64,000 nucleotides of DNA from Pelodera strongyloides (taxonomy: Eukaryota; Nematoda; Chromadorea; Rhabditida; Rhabditidae): assembly GCA_036852015.1 (NCBI GenBank), contig JAANDG010000193.1:124001-188000 (forward strand), written 5' to 3'. Positions 42,953 through 54,897 of this stretch are shown here, in pieces (within the stretch, counting starts at the first letter, position 1; the number at the start of each line of letters is the position of its first letter). The notes under the pieces are model-generated. The model had not been told where the DNA came from, did not search any database, and was given only the letters and a program-made list of their open reading frames with translations. The translations under genes and the position numbers were made by a program.

Positions 42953-45900
42953 ATGGCGCCTCACGAGGCGGCCGCACCGTGCGACCGCTCGCCCACGCCA
43001 GATTTGACTTGGCAGCAACTTTTGACCCATTGCAAAATATGGAGAGCCGAGGTCAGAATAATCGAATAATGTTGTTTTTATGTTCTAATTCTTTATTGAT
43101 GTTGTCTCCTCCTGAGTTTTCTGAAGAGTTGAAAACGGTAACAGGTTCCACAGCTGTGCAGAGCAGTCAGAGCAGATTGCTTTTGAAGTTGGAAACTATG
43201 ATATTACAAATATATGAACGTCTCATTTTGTAGATCCGTGCCTCACTTGGTCTGCCGTTCAGCCGTCTGAGCGTGTCCTCTGCCCCCGATGGGAGTTGCC
43301 GTCTCTATGCACTTGGTTAGTTAACTTTCAAATTACGCGACGTTCACGATCACAGTAGGCTTTTTCTTCCATAGTTCTAGTCCTATTTATTAACCCGTTT
43401 ATTAAAAGATAGAGTTTTGCTCCATAGTGTCATCAGTTTTGGCACATCTGCCATCAATCTATGTTAGAAAAATAATAATAGTAAAAGGACTTTTTTAACC
43501 TAAGGCTCTGATTGTAGGTGGACTGGTCCTCTTGTTAGTGACTCACATGTAATCGTATTTTTTTTCTTTACATATTACTTTAGCTTTGCCTGTCTTTGCC
43601 ACTGGATTGATCTAAATAAAGTTTTACACACTGGCTTTTCCAGGCACTCCCCCTTCTTCCTCTCAACAGACTCTGCTCACCACTGAGGTACCGACCTGTG
43701 GGACTGATGCCAAATTACGACCTCTCTTGAATCCTGACCAGATTAAGGGATCGGCGAGGTAAACTTCTGAATATGTGTGTTTAAAGCGCAATGTTGCAGT
43801 AGTGGTGTTTCTCGGATTGTAATTATTTTTTATGCTATAACGGTAATGTCGGTAATACAATGAATATAGCGCAAATCGCAATGAAGCTTTTATGCAATAA
43901 CTTGTTGTTCCCGATACATTCAGTGAAACCAGATGTTATAGTGTATTAAATCTTTATTGTCTTCCAGCCTCGAGTTCTCCCTTTTGTGTGAACGACAGCG
44001 AATGTCTGTAGTATCCGGTGTGTCTGAATACTCTCTTCACCCGCGTGATCGCTCAGTTCTGATGACCACTGGAGGAGAGGTGGGTATATCATATTCTTAT
44101 ATTCTATATCTTGATTTGGTTACGCCATATTTTCCCAATTCCCAAGTGACTCACTTTTCTTTTCGTTTTTTTCCCTCTGATAAACCTTTAGTAATTATTT
44201 TTTATGCAATGACCGTAACGTATAACCCGGTACTCTTTATCTCTTTTTCTTTAAAACCTTTAGTTTATAGGACGTAGTGGGTATGAATAGAACGGCGCTG
44301 GCGCATGAAACAAATAATTTTAATGTGCTATGATTCTCTATTCTCTCCCATTGTTCGCTGAACTTAATTAATTAATCAATATTTTGAATGTGTCGCGTGT
44401 TTAGATTTACCGTTGGAATGGTGTGAGTGGCAAAGACTCGCAAATCCACACCATTTGGGGCTGTCCAGCCGGTTCTTTTGTGGCCGATGCACAGATGTGT
44501 CCATCTGATTCTGAACTGGTAGGTGTTCATTGAGATAAATACTTGTTTAGTCTTTCTTTTCTTTTTAAGTTAAATTTCTTTAGATATCAAAGTAAGATCT
44601 GAGTTTCTAGCATGTCCGTAACCTCCAATTTCTTAATTTCGTACCTTACATTTGAATTTACATACTTCACTTCGAAAACGACATAATCTGTTTCTCCATC
44701 TACGAGAAACATTGCGAAATTCTTGTTCTATTCATAGGCGAGACACTGGTTAACGGTCTCCGCTTTTTGTAACGTTTCTGTATGTTTGTCAGTTTTATTT
44801 CTACATCTATTTGATGCTTCAGGTTGCCTTTGTTGCCGAACGCCAAGTGCATGTGCAGAGAAGTGGGCGGCATTTGTACGCGACGCGCTCATCCAGTCCC
44901 ACTATCGCCAATGGTGTGCCGTCCTTTATTAGTCAGGTACTGTATTTAAGAAAAGTACTCTTTTCCGTCCCTACTATTTTCGGTTGGGGTAGAGCATTTA
45001 GTTCTATTTAGTGGGATAATTCGCTCAGCCTATTTTGCTGGCTTATTGGCAGAATACATACGTCGTTTTTATATTCTTTATATGCCTTATGTCCTACTAC
45101 ATTGGCAAATAGGTTGGTGGGTGTTTGTAGTTTCGTTGCTTATTGAGGCTCGTTGCTACGGTTAATGTGCTACGCAGTTCCATGTGATTATTATTTTTCC
45201 ATTCATTTAGGAGGAACTCGACCGATTCACCGGTATTTGGTGGTCACCATCGAATACACGTCTTTTGTACGAGCAGATCGATGAGACGAAAGTGCCTGCC
45301 CTCGGATTCGACTGTCCGGGAAAGGAACGCGGCGGTGAGTTAGAGAATAAATCGTATCAAAAAGAGGGGATCGACTTTTCGAAAAGCTTTTTAAATCCGA
45401 TCAAGCTGAACCTACATTAAATTGTGTTTGCTTGATAAACTACGGTAGTAGTGTGAATGTATTATGTTCTATGTTGTTCATTTTTATCATTTTATATACG
45501 TTCTACCATTCCTAACTTGTTCGTAAGTAGTTTAGTTTTATTTCCGTTGAAGTGCCACCGCGTATTTACTTTAATACTCTGTTCTTTTCTTCTTCTTCTT
45601 TTAATTCTAAACGCAATGTTTGGTACTTCTTGGCAGTTTTTGGTAAAAAAAATAGTAGTCAAAACTGTATACCTTCCTTGTGATTTCGTTGTATTTTGAT
45701 TGTTTCAGAGCCCATGCGTTATCCCCTTGTTGGTGCTGACAATGCAACGTCAACACTGCGAATGATACTAATCGATGGAGAACGGGTAATCATGTTTTTT
45801 TATTTAAACATCTCGATTTTTGTATTGGAAGTATGTGAGGCAGTCGTGTGGCATGTACGAAGTGAAACTATAAGTTTTGATATTTGTACATACATTCGTT

Positions 45901-48900
45901 AGCTTCCATTTATAGCATATCACCAGTTATTATTTATATTATTTACTATTAGGTTCTATCGGTAGAAATATAATTTAATCAGTTCCCAGTTAATGTCCAA
46001 CTTTAGGTACATGATGTGGGCCTTCGTGTGCCACTACAGGAGCGGTTCCCTTGGATTGAATATATTACACGGGCCGGATTCCTTCTCGATGGAAAAACGT
46101 CCGTTGCGTTGCAGTTTTTTAATGTATCAGTATCCGTATACAATATATTGCTTTGCGAGAATAACCAACTAACATTATTTTAGCGTATGGCTGCAAGCGA
46201 TGAATCGTCCTCAAAATCGCTGTGCCATAATATTGATTGGCGAGGATGAATTCGAGGGCGTGGCCCCCGGAGGAAATACATTACTGCCCAGTTTACATGC
46301 ACCGGTTATAATATACGACGAGTACAGTGAGACGTGGATCAATGTGAGTTTTGGTTTCTTTTTGTTCTTTATCTGTAATTAATTTGTTTGAAGAAGTATT
46401 TGGGTCTTACATATCGCTAGAGTTAATTTTACTTACATGCTTAAGTTCTTTTAAGTTACTTTAATAGTTAAGTTAATTGTGTGGATGTAATAGTTGATCC
46501 AGGAGTTAATTGCCTTTGTGTGTTCTTCCAAATCTCTAATTGCCTTTCCTTCAGACACACAACCTCATCCAGCCCCTGCCCTCTTCACTGCCCAATCGTG
46601 TCCGAATGCTCTACTCGACTGAACTCGCTTCTCACTGCCATCTATGCGTTCTTGAAACCGAGGTAATTAATAATAATTTTTTTTTATCAATTACAGTAAT
46701 TTAGTTAACTGATTGCCGATGTACATAATTTATCTAATTTGGTTTCACCCATAACCAGCCGAGAGCAGGCCCATGTGTTACATTCCTGAAACAGAAATTT
46801 GGCGTTGATGTAGAATATAGCAATATATAGGTAAACAAGTCGGCTGGTAGTGCTTGGTACTTCCGTATCTATTCTTACGTAGTCAGTATCTATTGGAGTT
46901 TATACGTAATGGTCCAGTACGGAGTGGACGGACACAGCTTTACTGTGCTGGTCATAACCTTGCTTTTTCTATTGCGTTGATGAATATTCCAATCTTAACT
47001 TCTACTTCTAGACAGATACTTAAAGTACCCTTTTGATGTGCATTGTTCCATTCTTTGCGGAGTTGTTCAGTTTAGTAGAATATGCTACTTTAGATTCGAA
47101 ATGACGGGTCACTTTCGTCAACAATTGAGAGACAAGTGACGAAAGGAGACTGGTTTGTTTTTGTTTGATTTATCATTATGTTGTGTTCTTCTATATCAAA
47201 TTTTCTTTTTGTTTTAATTGTCGTGCTTCTTTCAGTTAGGCTGCTTTGTTTAGGCTAGTGCGCAGTGTCTGAGAATGAACGTTGGTGAGTATCTACAAAT
47301 AACAAAGAGTTGACAAAGTTTGTTTGTATTATTGAGAGAGTAAGTACGGTTTGACTTTTTTAGGTCTGTATGCAAATCAGCTGGTCTGATGGTTGACACA
47401 CACAGAAACCACGTCTTCTTTTTGGCCAATGTACATTCACCACTCGAAATGAACTTGTGAGTGATGGTTTTCTATTATTGCTCAGGGGTGTAAGTGTAAG
47501 CACTTACTTTGGGTTACGGTAAAGCAACAAATGGACGAACGGGGGGTCGATGGGTCTGACATCTGAGTTACCGATATTTAGTATTTTTTTTAAAAGGAAA
47601 AAGAAGAACAGAAACTGAATATTAAAAGTCGTAATATATACAGGAAATAGTTATATTAATTATCTATTTGAATTTGTATAGAATATAAAGGTATATTAAT
47701 AACAATAAGAAATGTATTATATCTGGTGTGAAGCTTTGTAGTTTTAAAGGGTAGTTTTATTAACTTTCTGTGTGATAAATGTGATGTCGTCATCGTCTGT
47801 TAGTTAAAGGATTCTCTTTCAGATGTGTCACTAATTTCATGGACGGTCTTTATCACATGAACGTGTTGACTGATGCTGGATATCATGTCAGGTTGGTTGG
47901 TTTCTTGAACAGTAACCAGTATACAAGAGTATAAACCATTTAGTCTGCCGAATTCATTTTGTGGATTTGAATCACGGCATATGGCAATGTTTATGTTTTC
48001 ATCTGCTTTTTTCAATTCAAGAAGTACGATAGGAATTGTAGGCCTTATTTGCTCCAGATAACAATAAGGGCGAGGTACTTAATTAAGAGGCAGGTACGGG
48101 CGAAGCGTTCGAATTTCGAATTACGGTAGGTTAGTAATAATTGTCACGTACCTTTGCTTTCATTATTGTAGAAGCGAGCGTGCCCACCATCAGCTCAGTG
48201 TGACTCCGGGAGTGGGATTCTGTTGTTGGATTGGGAGTATTGAGTCGCCTCCCGTTTGTCGGTAACCATTTATTTTTGGATTTTGAATTCAGATTTAGAA
48301 ATCATTAAACAGTGAAATAGTACGGTCTCCACTGCTCATAGAGCATAATATTACTCAGTTGGATACTAGCAACTTGTGTATACTTGTGTAACATTATATA
48401 AAGAATCATGAAACTCGGAAATAACACTATTCAGCACTGGTCTGCATGAATGCTATTTTACTGGTTTGAATCCGTACTGTACGTATGTAACAGTAGATCT
48501 ATATGTGATGTTTATGCGTATGAGTAGTAGATCTATATACGCAAGTTAATAAATTATTTCGATTCTGTTCGATAAAATAAAATGAACTGAATTGAATCCT
48601 TGAGTGGGAGGATCACATCGCGTTGATCATTTGTTCACTGTTCCAGATTCTTCCGTCTTGTGCATCAGGATTCGGAGTCACTCACTTTGCCAACCGCAGT
48701 ACCGCTTTGTGAAGTGAGTGCTTGGATTTTACGTGTTTTTTTTTAAATATATTTATGTTCTTTCGTTTTCGTCCAATTCTTTATTTTTATTTCTGGTGTT
48801 TTCTGTCATTGTTTTATTTGTCCACCGATATGAGTATGTTTTAGCTTTTCGAGGTTTTGCTAAAAGTGATATTCACACTCTTGGTCTTTGAGTAGGTAAG

Positions 48901-51471
48901 TAGTTGTTTCTCCTTGTGCTAGTATTGGAAATCCACTTCTTCCCTTTTCCAGGTGACAATGCCCGGATGTGCTATCCCATCCAAATTGATCGAGTTGTCC
49001 ACTCCAAAAGTGATCCCGTTTTTATCGAAGAATAGCGGACAAATGCACTATGCTCTTTTGGTAAGTTTTTTTGAAAAAATTGGCTTTTATATAGTCGTTC
49101 CTAATTATTACTACAGTAAGTTAAGTTAGATTACTGCGTGTTATAAAGCTATGTGACAGGGCAACGAGCTGGCTCATTTGTCTAGTTGTCAACTTGCATT
49201 ATGAGAGGATTGAACCGTGAGCGAAAATTTGTTAGGTGGTTCTTTGAGGATTAATCTGGAGTCAGCGGTTTTGACCAGATCCTGTTCGTAAATTTTCTGT
49301 TGTTAGGTTCGTCCTCCCTGTGCCCGAGAAGGTACTCGGTACCCTGTGATTCAGAATGTGTACGGAGGACCGGGAATACAGTTGGTGAAGAACGATTGGG
49401 CGTCGTGAGTTTTAGAATTAATAATAATAATAATAATAATAATGGGGTGATATGCTCCACTCATGTAATGGAAAGATGAAGTTTCGAAAGTTCACTAAGC
49501 TGATTAGTCGACATTCCGATTAATTTGTTGGACTTCGTTGTAACATCTGTGCTTTTGTGGCCACCTCTCACGTTTGTGCTCTAAATTGGTACTGGGTGAA
49601 CAGTTGATTGATTGTATCTGAACTTTAAGCATGTTTCGAGTTTTGTTTCATATACAAGATGTGCCGTTTCCAGCTGGGTGCAGTGTCTCAAGTATGCCCA
49701 CCTCGGCTTTGCTGTGTTGATGATGGATGGTCGTGGTTCCCATAATAGAGGCAGGGACTTCGAGACACCACTCAAGGGAGCCATGGTGAGCAGTTGAGTA
49801 TTGCTCATTGACTTTGCAGTATGAGGCGTTAGCAAGTTGTATTGTTCTTCTTTTGTATTTTGTCAGGGAACCTCGTGTATATATTTGTTTCATACTACTG
49901 TGCCACTTTATTTTCCTACAAGTAATTTCAATTTTCCTTGTTTTAGTTTTGACCGTCCACCTAACGCTTGCTTTGCTGATTACTGTACATCGTCCTTATG
50001 TTTTCCTATATTTTCAGGGTACTGTTGAAATCGAAGACCAGATCGAGTGTTTACGGGAAGTTTCGCGTCGAACGGGTAATATTGACCTGGACCGCGTAGC
50101 TGTACAGGGATGGAGTTATGGGGGATACCTCTCACTACTCTCGATCGCCAAATATCCTCAGGTACACAGTTGCTAAGTTCTGTAGGGAAGTGAAGCAGTC
50201 TGAGTGAGGAATACACTAACTAGGTTAAAGCGAAATACCGGCCGATTTTTGAAAATACGTAAGAACTCAATTGTTCACGATGCGTTTCAAAAACCGGCCA
50301 GTATTTCGCTTTAAGAAATAAAACAAGACTTCCTTTCATACTGGCTGAAGGGGTGAGGTATCATTAATGCACATGTGTTTCTTGTACGTATAAATCTTAC
50401 AGATCTACCGTGTTTGTATCGCCGGTGGAGCTGTAACTGACTGGAAATTGTATGACACGGCGTACACAGAGAGATACCTGGGGTATCCAATCACTGATGT
50501 CTATCAGAAGTGCTCGGTGACGTCGTTGGTCGATAAACTTCCAGATGAGTAAGTTATTTGTAGCTTTTGCTCCTTCCGTGTGAAGCTATATCCCATCTTA
50601 TTCAATCGATAACGTGTGGCAGACAATACATTCGAAAAAATCAAAACGACAGTAATAGTAATATGAATGTTCATTTGAAACAATTTTTGTATAAGTATGC
50701 CTAAAGAGGATCAGAAGGTAAATCACAGGTAGTCCCTAATCTCTAATAAGGTGGCCAGCTATCTAATTGTCAGTAAGCCTCGGTTATGTTTTGTTTGGTC
50801 GATGAAACTTAAGATTTTTTCCCACCGTAAGTTCGTAAATCATAGTTAGGAGATATATTTGTGTCTTGTGTTTTCAGACCCGGCAAAGTGATGCTTGTCC
50901 ACGGAATGATTGATGAGAATGTGCACTTCCGACACGCTGAAGTTCTGATTGAGGCGATGATCAAGGCGGGCAAACCCTATCAGTTACAGGTGAGTTGAGG
51001 TTGAGATGGCGGTCTTTGTTTCTCAGTAAAACTAGAACTGAATGAACTGAGTCTAGGTCACGCAATGAAACATGGCTAGCTAATACCATTGGTTGGTTTA
51101 TCTCAAATACCAGTATTAAGATAAAGATAAAGAGTACCTGGTTATATCAACCGAATCCGCAGAAACGGTGCACTGGGGTCCGGTTCATTTCTGAAGCCGA
51201 ACGAACTAGCCTTTAAACTTCGCGGAGGCTAATTTTCTCGGGAAGCCGATTTAGTCGTCGTCAGATGGGTAAACCCGCCGGAGAAAATTTTTGATACACT
51301 TTTTTAATTGCGTTTCTGGATCTATTAGTATTGTTTGGATTATGTTGATTGTAGGTGTTCCCAAAGGAACGTCATGGAATCAGACAATCGGATGGTGCTG
51401 CTCACCTCGATGCCTCGGTCGTCCATTTCATTTGCAACGCATTCAAGAATGCACAAATGTCTGGACTTTGA
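42953..51471 (+). CDS. Dipeptidyl peptidase 8/9 family serine protease
   Basis: A cytosolic prolyl dipeptidase of the S9B family (vertebrate DPP8/DPP9, C. elegans DPF-3). It removes N-terminal X-Pro dipeptides; DPP8/9 also restrain inflammasome sensors in mammals. The start ATG 42953 gives [20 protein letters not shown]. About eighteen exons follow: a beta-propeller ([60 protein letters not shown]) and an alpha/beta-hydrolase domain. Catalytic residues are visible: Ser in GWSYGG (codon 50114-50116), Asp in [10 protein letters not shown] (50912-50914) and His in KERHGIR (51373-51375). [20 protein letters not shown] and DGRGSHNRG are also family landmarks. No transmembrane start is seen, which separates it from DPP4/6/10 and favours DPP8/9. 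The stop TGA ends at 51471. Some propeller exon borders (46.7-48.7 kb) are approximate. It appears intact. Confidence 0.92.
49416..49443. repeat. AAT microsatellite
   Basis: About nine uninterrupted AAT units, placed just after a donor in a DPP8/9 intron. Confidence 0.85.
50229..50310. mobile_element. TTAA-flanked foldback MITE, copy 2
   Basis: An 82-bp element between TTAA (50225-50228) and TTAA (50311-50314). The left end AGCGAAATACCGGCCG and the right end CCGGCCAGTATTTCGCT are inverted repeats. It shares AATTGTTCACGATGCG with copy 1 at 25917. It lies in a DPP8/9 intron, 50 nt after the exon with the catalytic serine. Confidence 0.7.
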
Positions 51472-53659
51472 AACATTTTTTGTTTGGTGGCTCATTAGAA
51501 TTTAGTGGATTCTTTGAAGGAGCTAGATTCCACTTGAAAAGACGATGAAATAGCGCATATACGTAAACAATGTTTCCACAAATCTGTGGCCGTATGCCCG
51601 AACCGCGGGAGCCTCCCTGGTTGGGAGAATTTGTCTCTGATTGTCTCTGATTCGCCAGTTTTTCTCTCTCCTCCCACGGAGGCTGGGAGCATATTCCAGG
51701 CCATCGTGCATACGGTCACAGCTTTGTTTTAAGTCGAATGCTCTTTCCATGTATTTATACATGCGTATTCGTTGCTTTCAGAGATTATTTGATTTGTGTG
51801 TATAATTAGTAGGATAGTATATTTAGTGGGCGTTGTGTAAGTTATATAGCAGATGTGCGATTGAATGTACAATGATGTAGAAGTGCAAACTTTCTTTGTT
51901 TATTCCAACTATATATTTTTATTTCTAGACAGATACTGTGATGATCCTACTAGTTTGATAACTGGGTTATTATAATTTGCTTAGGGTATTTGAACATTGA
52001 ATAGACTGACGGAATTCGAGTGGTGTGCAGCGAAACCTTGGCGCGAAATTTTCGCGCTTTGTACGGTAAGATTTTTTTCGCCGCCCACCAACAGAGTTCC
52101 GTTTGCGTTGGAGTAACTTATACGATTCTACGGTAGTTATGAGGGTGTGCACTCTATGGAAGTTTGTGTATCTTGGTGTGTTAGGTCTCCCGGTTTCTAC
52201 ACTTGTTATGTATGTTCAGGCTTCGTTTATATCGGTGGAGCTAGTGGTCTTATAACATAAGAAAACGGTTTTGTGTCGTACAAGACGTACATATTTAGTT
52301 AGCCTTTTATATGCTTGTGAGTTTTTTTCTCTTTGCAAGTGAAACAATGATTGGTGCAACGATTCTCGAAGCCAATGAATTATAATGACTTTCTTTTAGA
52401 AAATGTCCTTCGATTTCGTCGTATTTGTTATAGAAGTTTCTTGTACAGTACTAACTCAATAAAACTTTATAGTGAGAGTGTTGGCTTATTGGAATACAAA
52501 GTGGTGGTTGCTTTCAGTTGAGCGGAAGTCAGCATCAGCAGTAAGTTGGCTACAAAAGCCAATTTGGGTTTTGATTTGTGATTTGTTCCGGTTTGCGGAG
52601 TTTATCTGGGAATTTTATGGCCTTTCGGTAGGAGAGAGAAAGGAGGGCATTCAAGCATTACGACTGGAAGCATAACACAACACAGAGGGAAACGGGTAGT
52701 AGTAAGGTAAAATACTGGAATTAGCCTGAGGTTGCGGTCTTTAGCGATTTAGCTTCATTGCGGAGCAGCTCATTATGTAAGGGAGAACGGTTTGTTTATT
52801 TGTAACGGAGTCGGAAACGAAATTCAACTGCGTTTCAAGGATCTGGTATAAGCAGTTCAACGTTTCGCAACTCCAAAATAGCGAAATGGGTCTCATTACA
52901 TTAATTATAGACAATGCGCTTGAGACGTCGCGCATAAGTATGCCCACTTTTGCCAGGCTTTGAAGTATCTATCGCCTGTGTAGTATTGGAAAGTCGCCTC
53001 AGGCAGCGATAGCCGTCTGGTATTGCATATAGCATATACACACATACCTATTTGTCAATGCAGTGTAAAATGATCGCATATTTATGAATAGTGCTCCCTT
53101 ATCCCATTTCAAATGCTCTTTACCTATGATAAAGAACGGTCTAATTGTTTGCAGTTATTGTCATTGAAACTCCTGTATCCTTGTGGTACACATGGTAAAA
53201 TATTACTTGGAAATTACGCGCCCACGAGCAAACTGAAAACATTCCAAAATTGTTAGACGATATCCGTAAGAAGACGCTGAGGACACTTCATTTGAGTGAG
53301 GCATTTTGTCATGCTCTCGGAAAATTGTGGGTGCCGCACGTGTGCCAGTGGTGTGCCAAGATCTGTGCGAGCGTTTTTGTTTTGTTTTTGATATCTCTCG
53401 CGCAGTGCATCCATGCTTGTGGAAAGGAAGCTTTTTTTTAATGAAATTCCACAGGAATGCGAGAAATTGAAGAGATGACCCTCATAATGGCCGCTTTTTT
53501 AAAGGTATGATGGATGACTGCTTTCCAATGTGTTTATGCTAATTGAGCTCAAATTGAGCTCGATCTTTTAATCTAATCATACTCAAGTGCATATCATCCA
53601 TGGAGATGAGAATGCAGTTATTTAACACTGAGGTGTACATCAAATAATATGATGAAGAG

Positions 53660-54135
53660 AAAGCAATGTACATATCAACGGTTTGGGGGTGGTTTCCGCA
53701 AAAGAATTTGATGCGCGCCGCAAAGTTTTTTCACCGACTCTGGTTGCCGTTTTGGTGCGGGAAACATCCCCAAACCGTTGCCGAAAAGGTGCGGAAACGG
53801 TGCGGGAAAAGTAGCAACTGCAAAAAGTAAGCAGCGTGTTGGATTCGAACCCTACACTCTTGTTAGATACTTTCTCTGAACAGCTCTTTAGACCACTCGG
53901 CCACACAACACATGTGAGACCTGTGCTTGCGGAAAAATATTAGTACAACAACTGCGCTTACGGCAGATCCTCCGAGCGCTTTCAAAAACGTTGCCGAAAA
54001 GGTGCGGAAATGGTCACCTTTTCGGGAAACACTTTGTGCGCCATTTCTATTCCGCGCGCATTTTGTTTCCCATTCCTTTGCGGCGCGCATTTTGTTTCCC
54101 GAAATGGTGCGGCGCGCAACTCATCGGCTCTCAGT
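53660..54135. repeat. Foldback block with GTTGCCGAAAAGGTGCGG motifs
   Basis: The outer arms are inverted: TGCGCGCCGCAAAG near 53692 and GTGCGGCGCGCAA near 54106-54120. Inside, GTTGCCGAAAAGGTGCGGAAA occurs at 53777 and 53989 with inverted variants (GGTTGCCGTTTTGGTGCGGG). The block also contains a tRNA-like segment. It resembles a composite non-autonomous repeat. Confidence 0.5.
53831..53909 (-). pseudogene. tRNA-derived sequence (Leu/Ser-like D arm), probably not functional
   Basis: Minus strand: GTTGTGTGGCCGAGTGGTCT is a clean type II D-arm/A box, and GGGTTCGAATCC is a clean B box about 40 bases later. The acceptor strands and T stem do not pair fully and no sound anticodon stem forms, so I call it a tRNA relic or the head of a SINE embedded in the surrounding repeat. 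Confidence 0.45.
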
Positions 54136-54897
54136 GATAACGAAACCATTTGTAGTAGTCGATTAGCAATCGGGTAAAAAAAATTAAAAGCGTCCAAATC
54201 CAAGGAAAGAAATCGAAAGTCTGTTCCAAAACCGGCTGCTTACCGCTTTAAAAATGTGTGTATGAATTTTTTACGCGGGCAAGGACAGGATCTGGCGTCG
54301 TGGGACACATTGCTAGACTTACGTCTGATTGTGAGCCTAACCAAAATAGTCGCCCATGTTTGGAATGTATTCCCTAATAGATTGATGTATAATGTAAGGG
54401 AATATTGTCTGACAGGTATGTGCTCTCATATCTCTACTCTCTCAAATCTCTCTCATTCTCTGTCATCTCTGCTTCTCCTTACACTGAGTGCTCCCTGATC
54501 CAGTGAATCGGCATAAATCGTGGCTGTGTGGTGGGGCGGCTGCTCCGCCCTATCATATCGTTATCAGCTGTCAACAGCTTACGGGCATTAGCTGCCCTTT
54601 GATGGGCCGCCACCTGAAAAGAGCACACTGATTAGAGAGAGTGCATAGATATGGCGGCAAGATGAAAGGGTTTGAATAGTTGTTGTGATAAGCCGGTGCG
54701 CGGTTCGCACAGTAATCAAATGAATTGAGGAATTCTTTCTTTCTCGCTTTCTCTCCTCTCTCTCTCTGTTTGACAGACCAGCCGAACAAGCCATTCATTC
54801 TACAGAACAACTACTACTTCTCGTCATTACGGTCTGCTAAAGTACCACTACTGTATTGTTCATATTCTTACTGTATCTGACTTTCAACAGTTCAACA

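Larger units (their letters stand above)
51472..54897. other. Gene-poor spacer between DPP8/9 and the SP factor
   Basis: 3.4 kb without a gene that I can support. It holds the DPP8/9 3' region, a dispersed repeat (51572-51722, partner at 39390), unremarkable AT-rich sequence to 53600, a foldback block with a tRNA-like piece (53660-54130), the word ACCGGCTGCTTACCGCTTTAA at 54232 that resembles one end of the TTAA family, and CT-rich sequence near 54430-54480 and 54735-54770. The open frames of 60-80 codons show no protein-like composition. Confidence 0.5.

Noticed and set aside
52472..52675. 67-codon frame with many Trp and Leu
   Set aside because: No acceptor or donor context, no family resemblance; typical of chance frames in this spacer.
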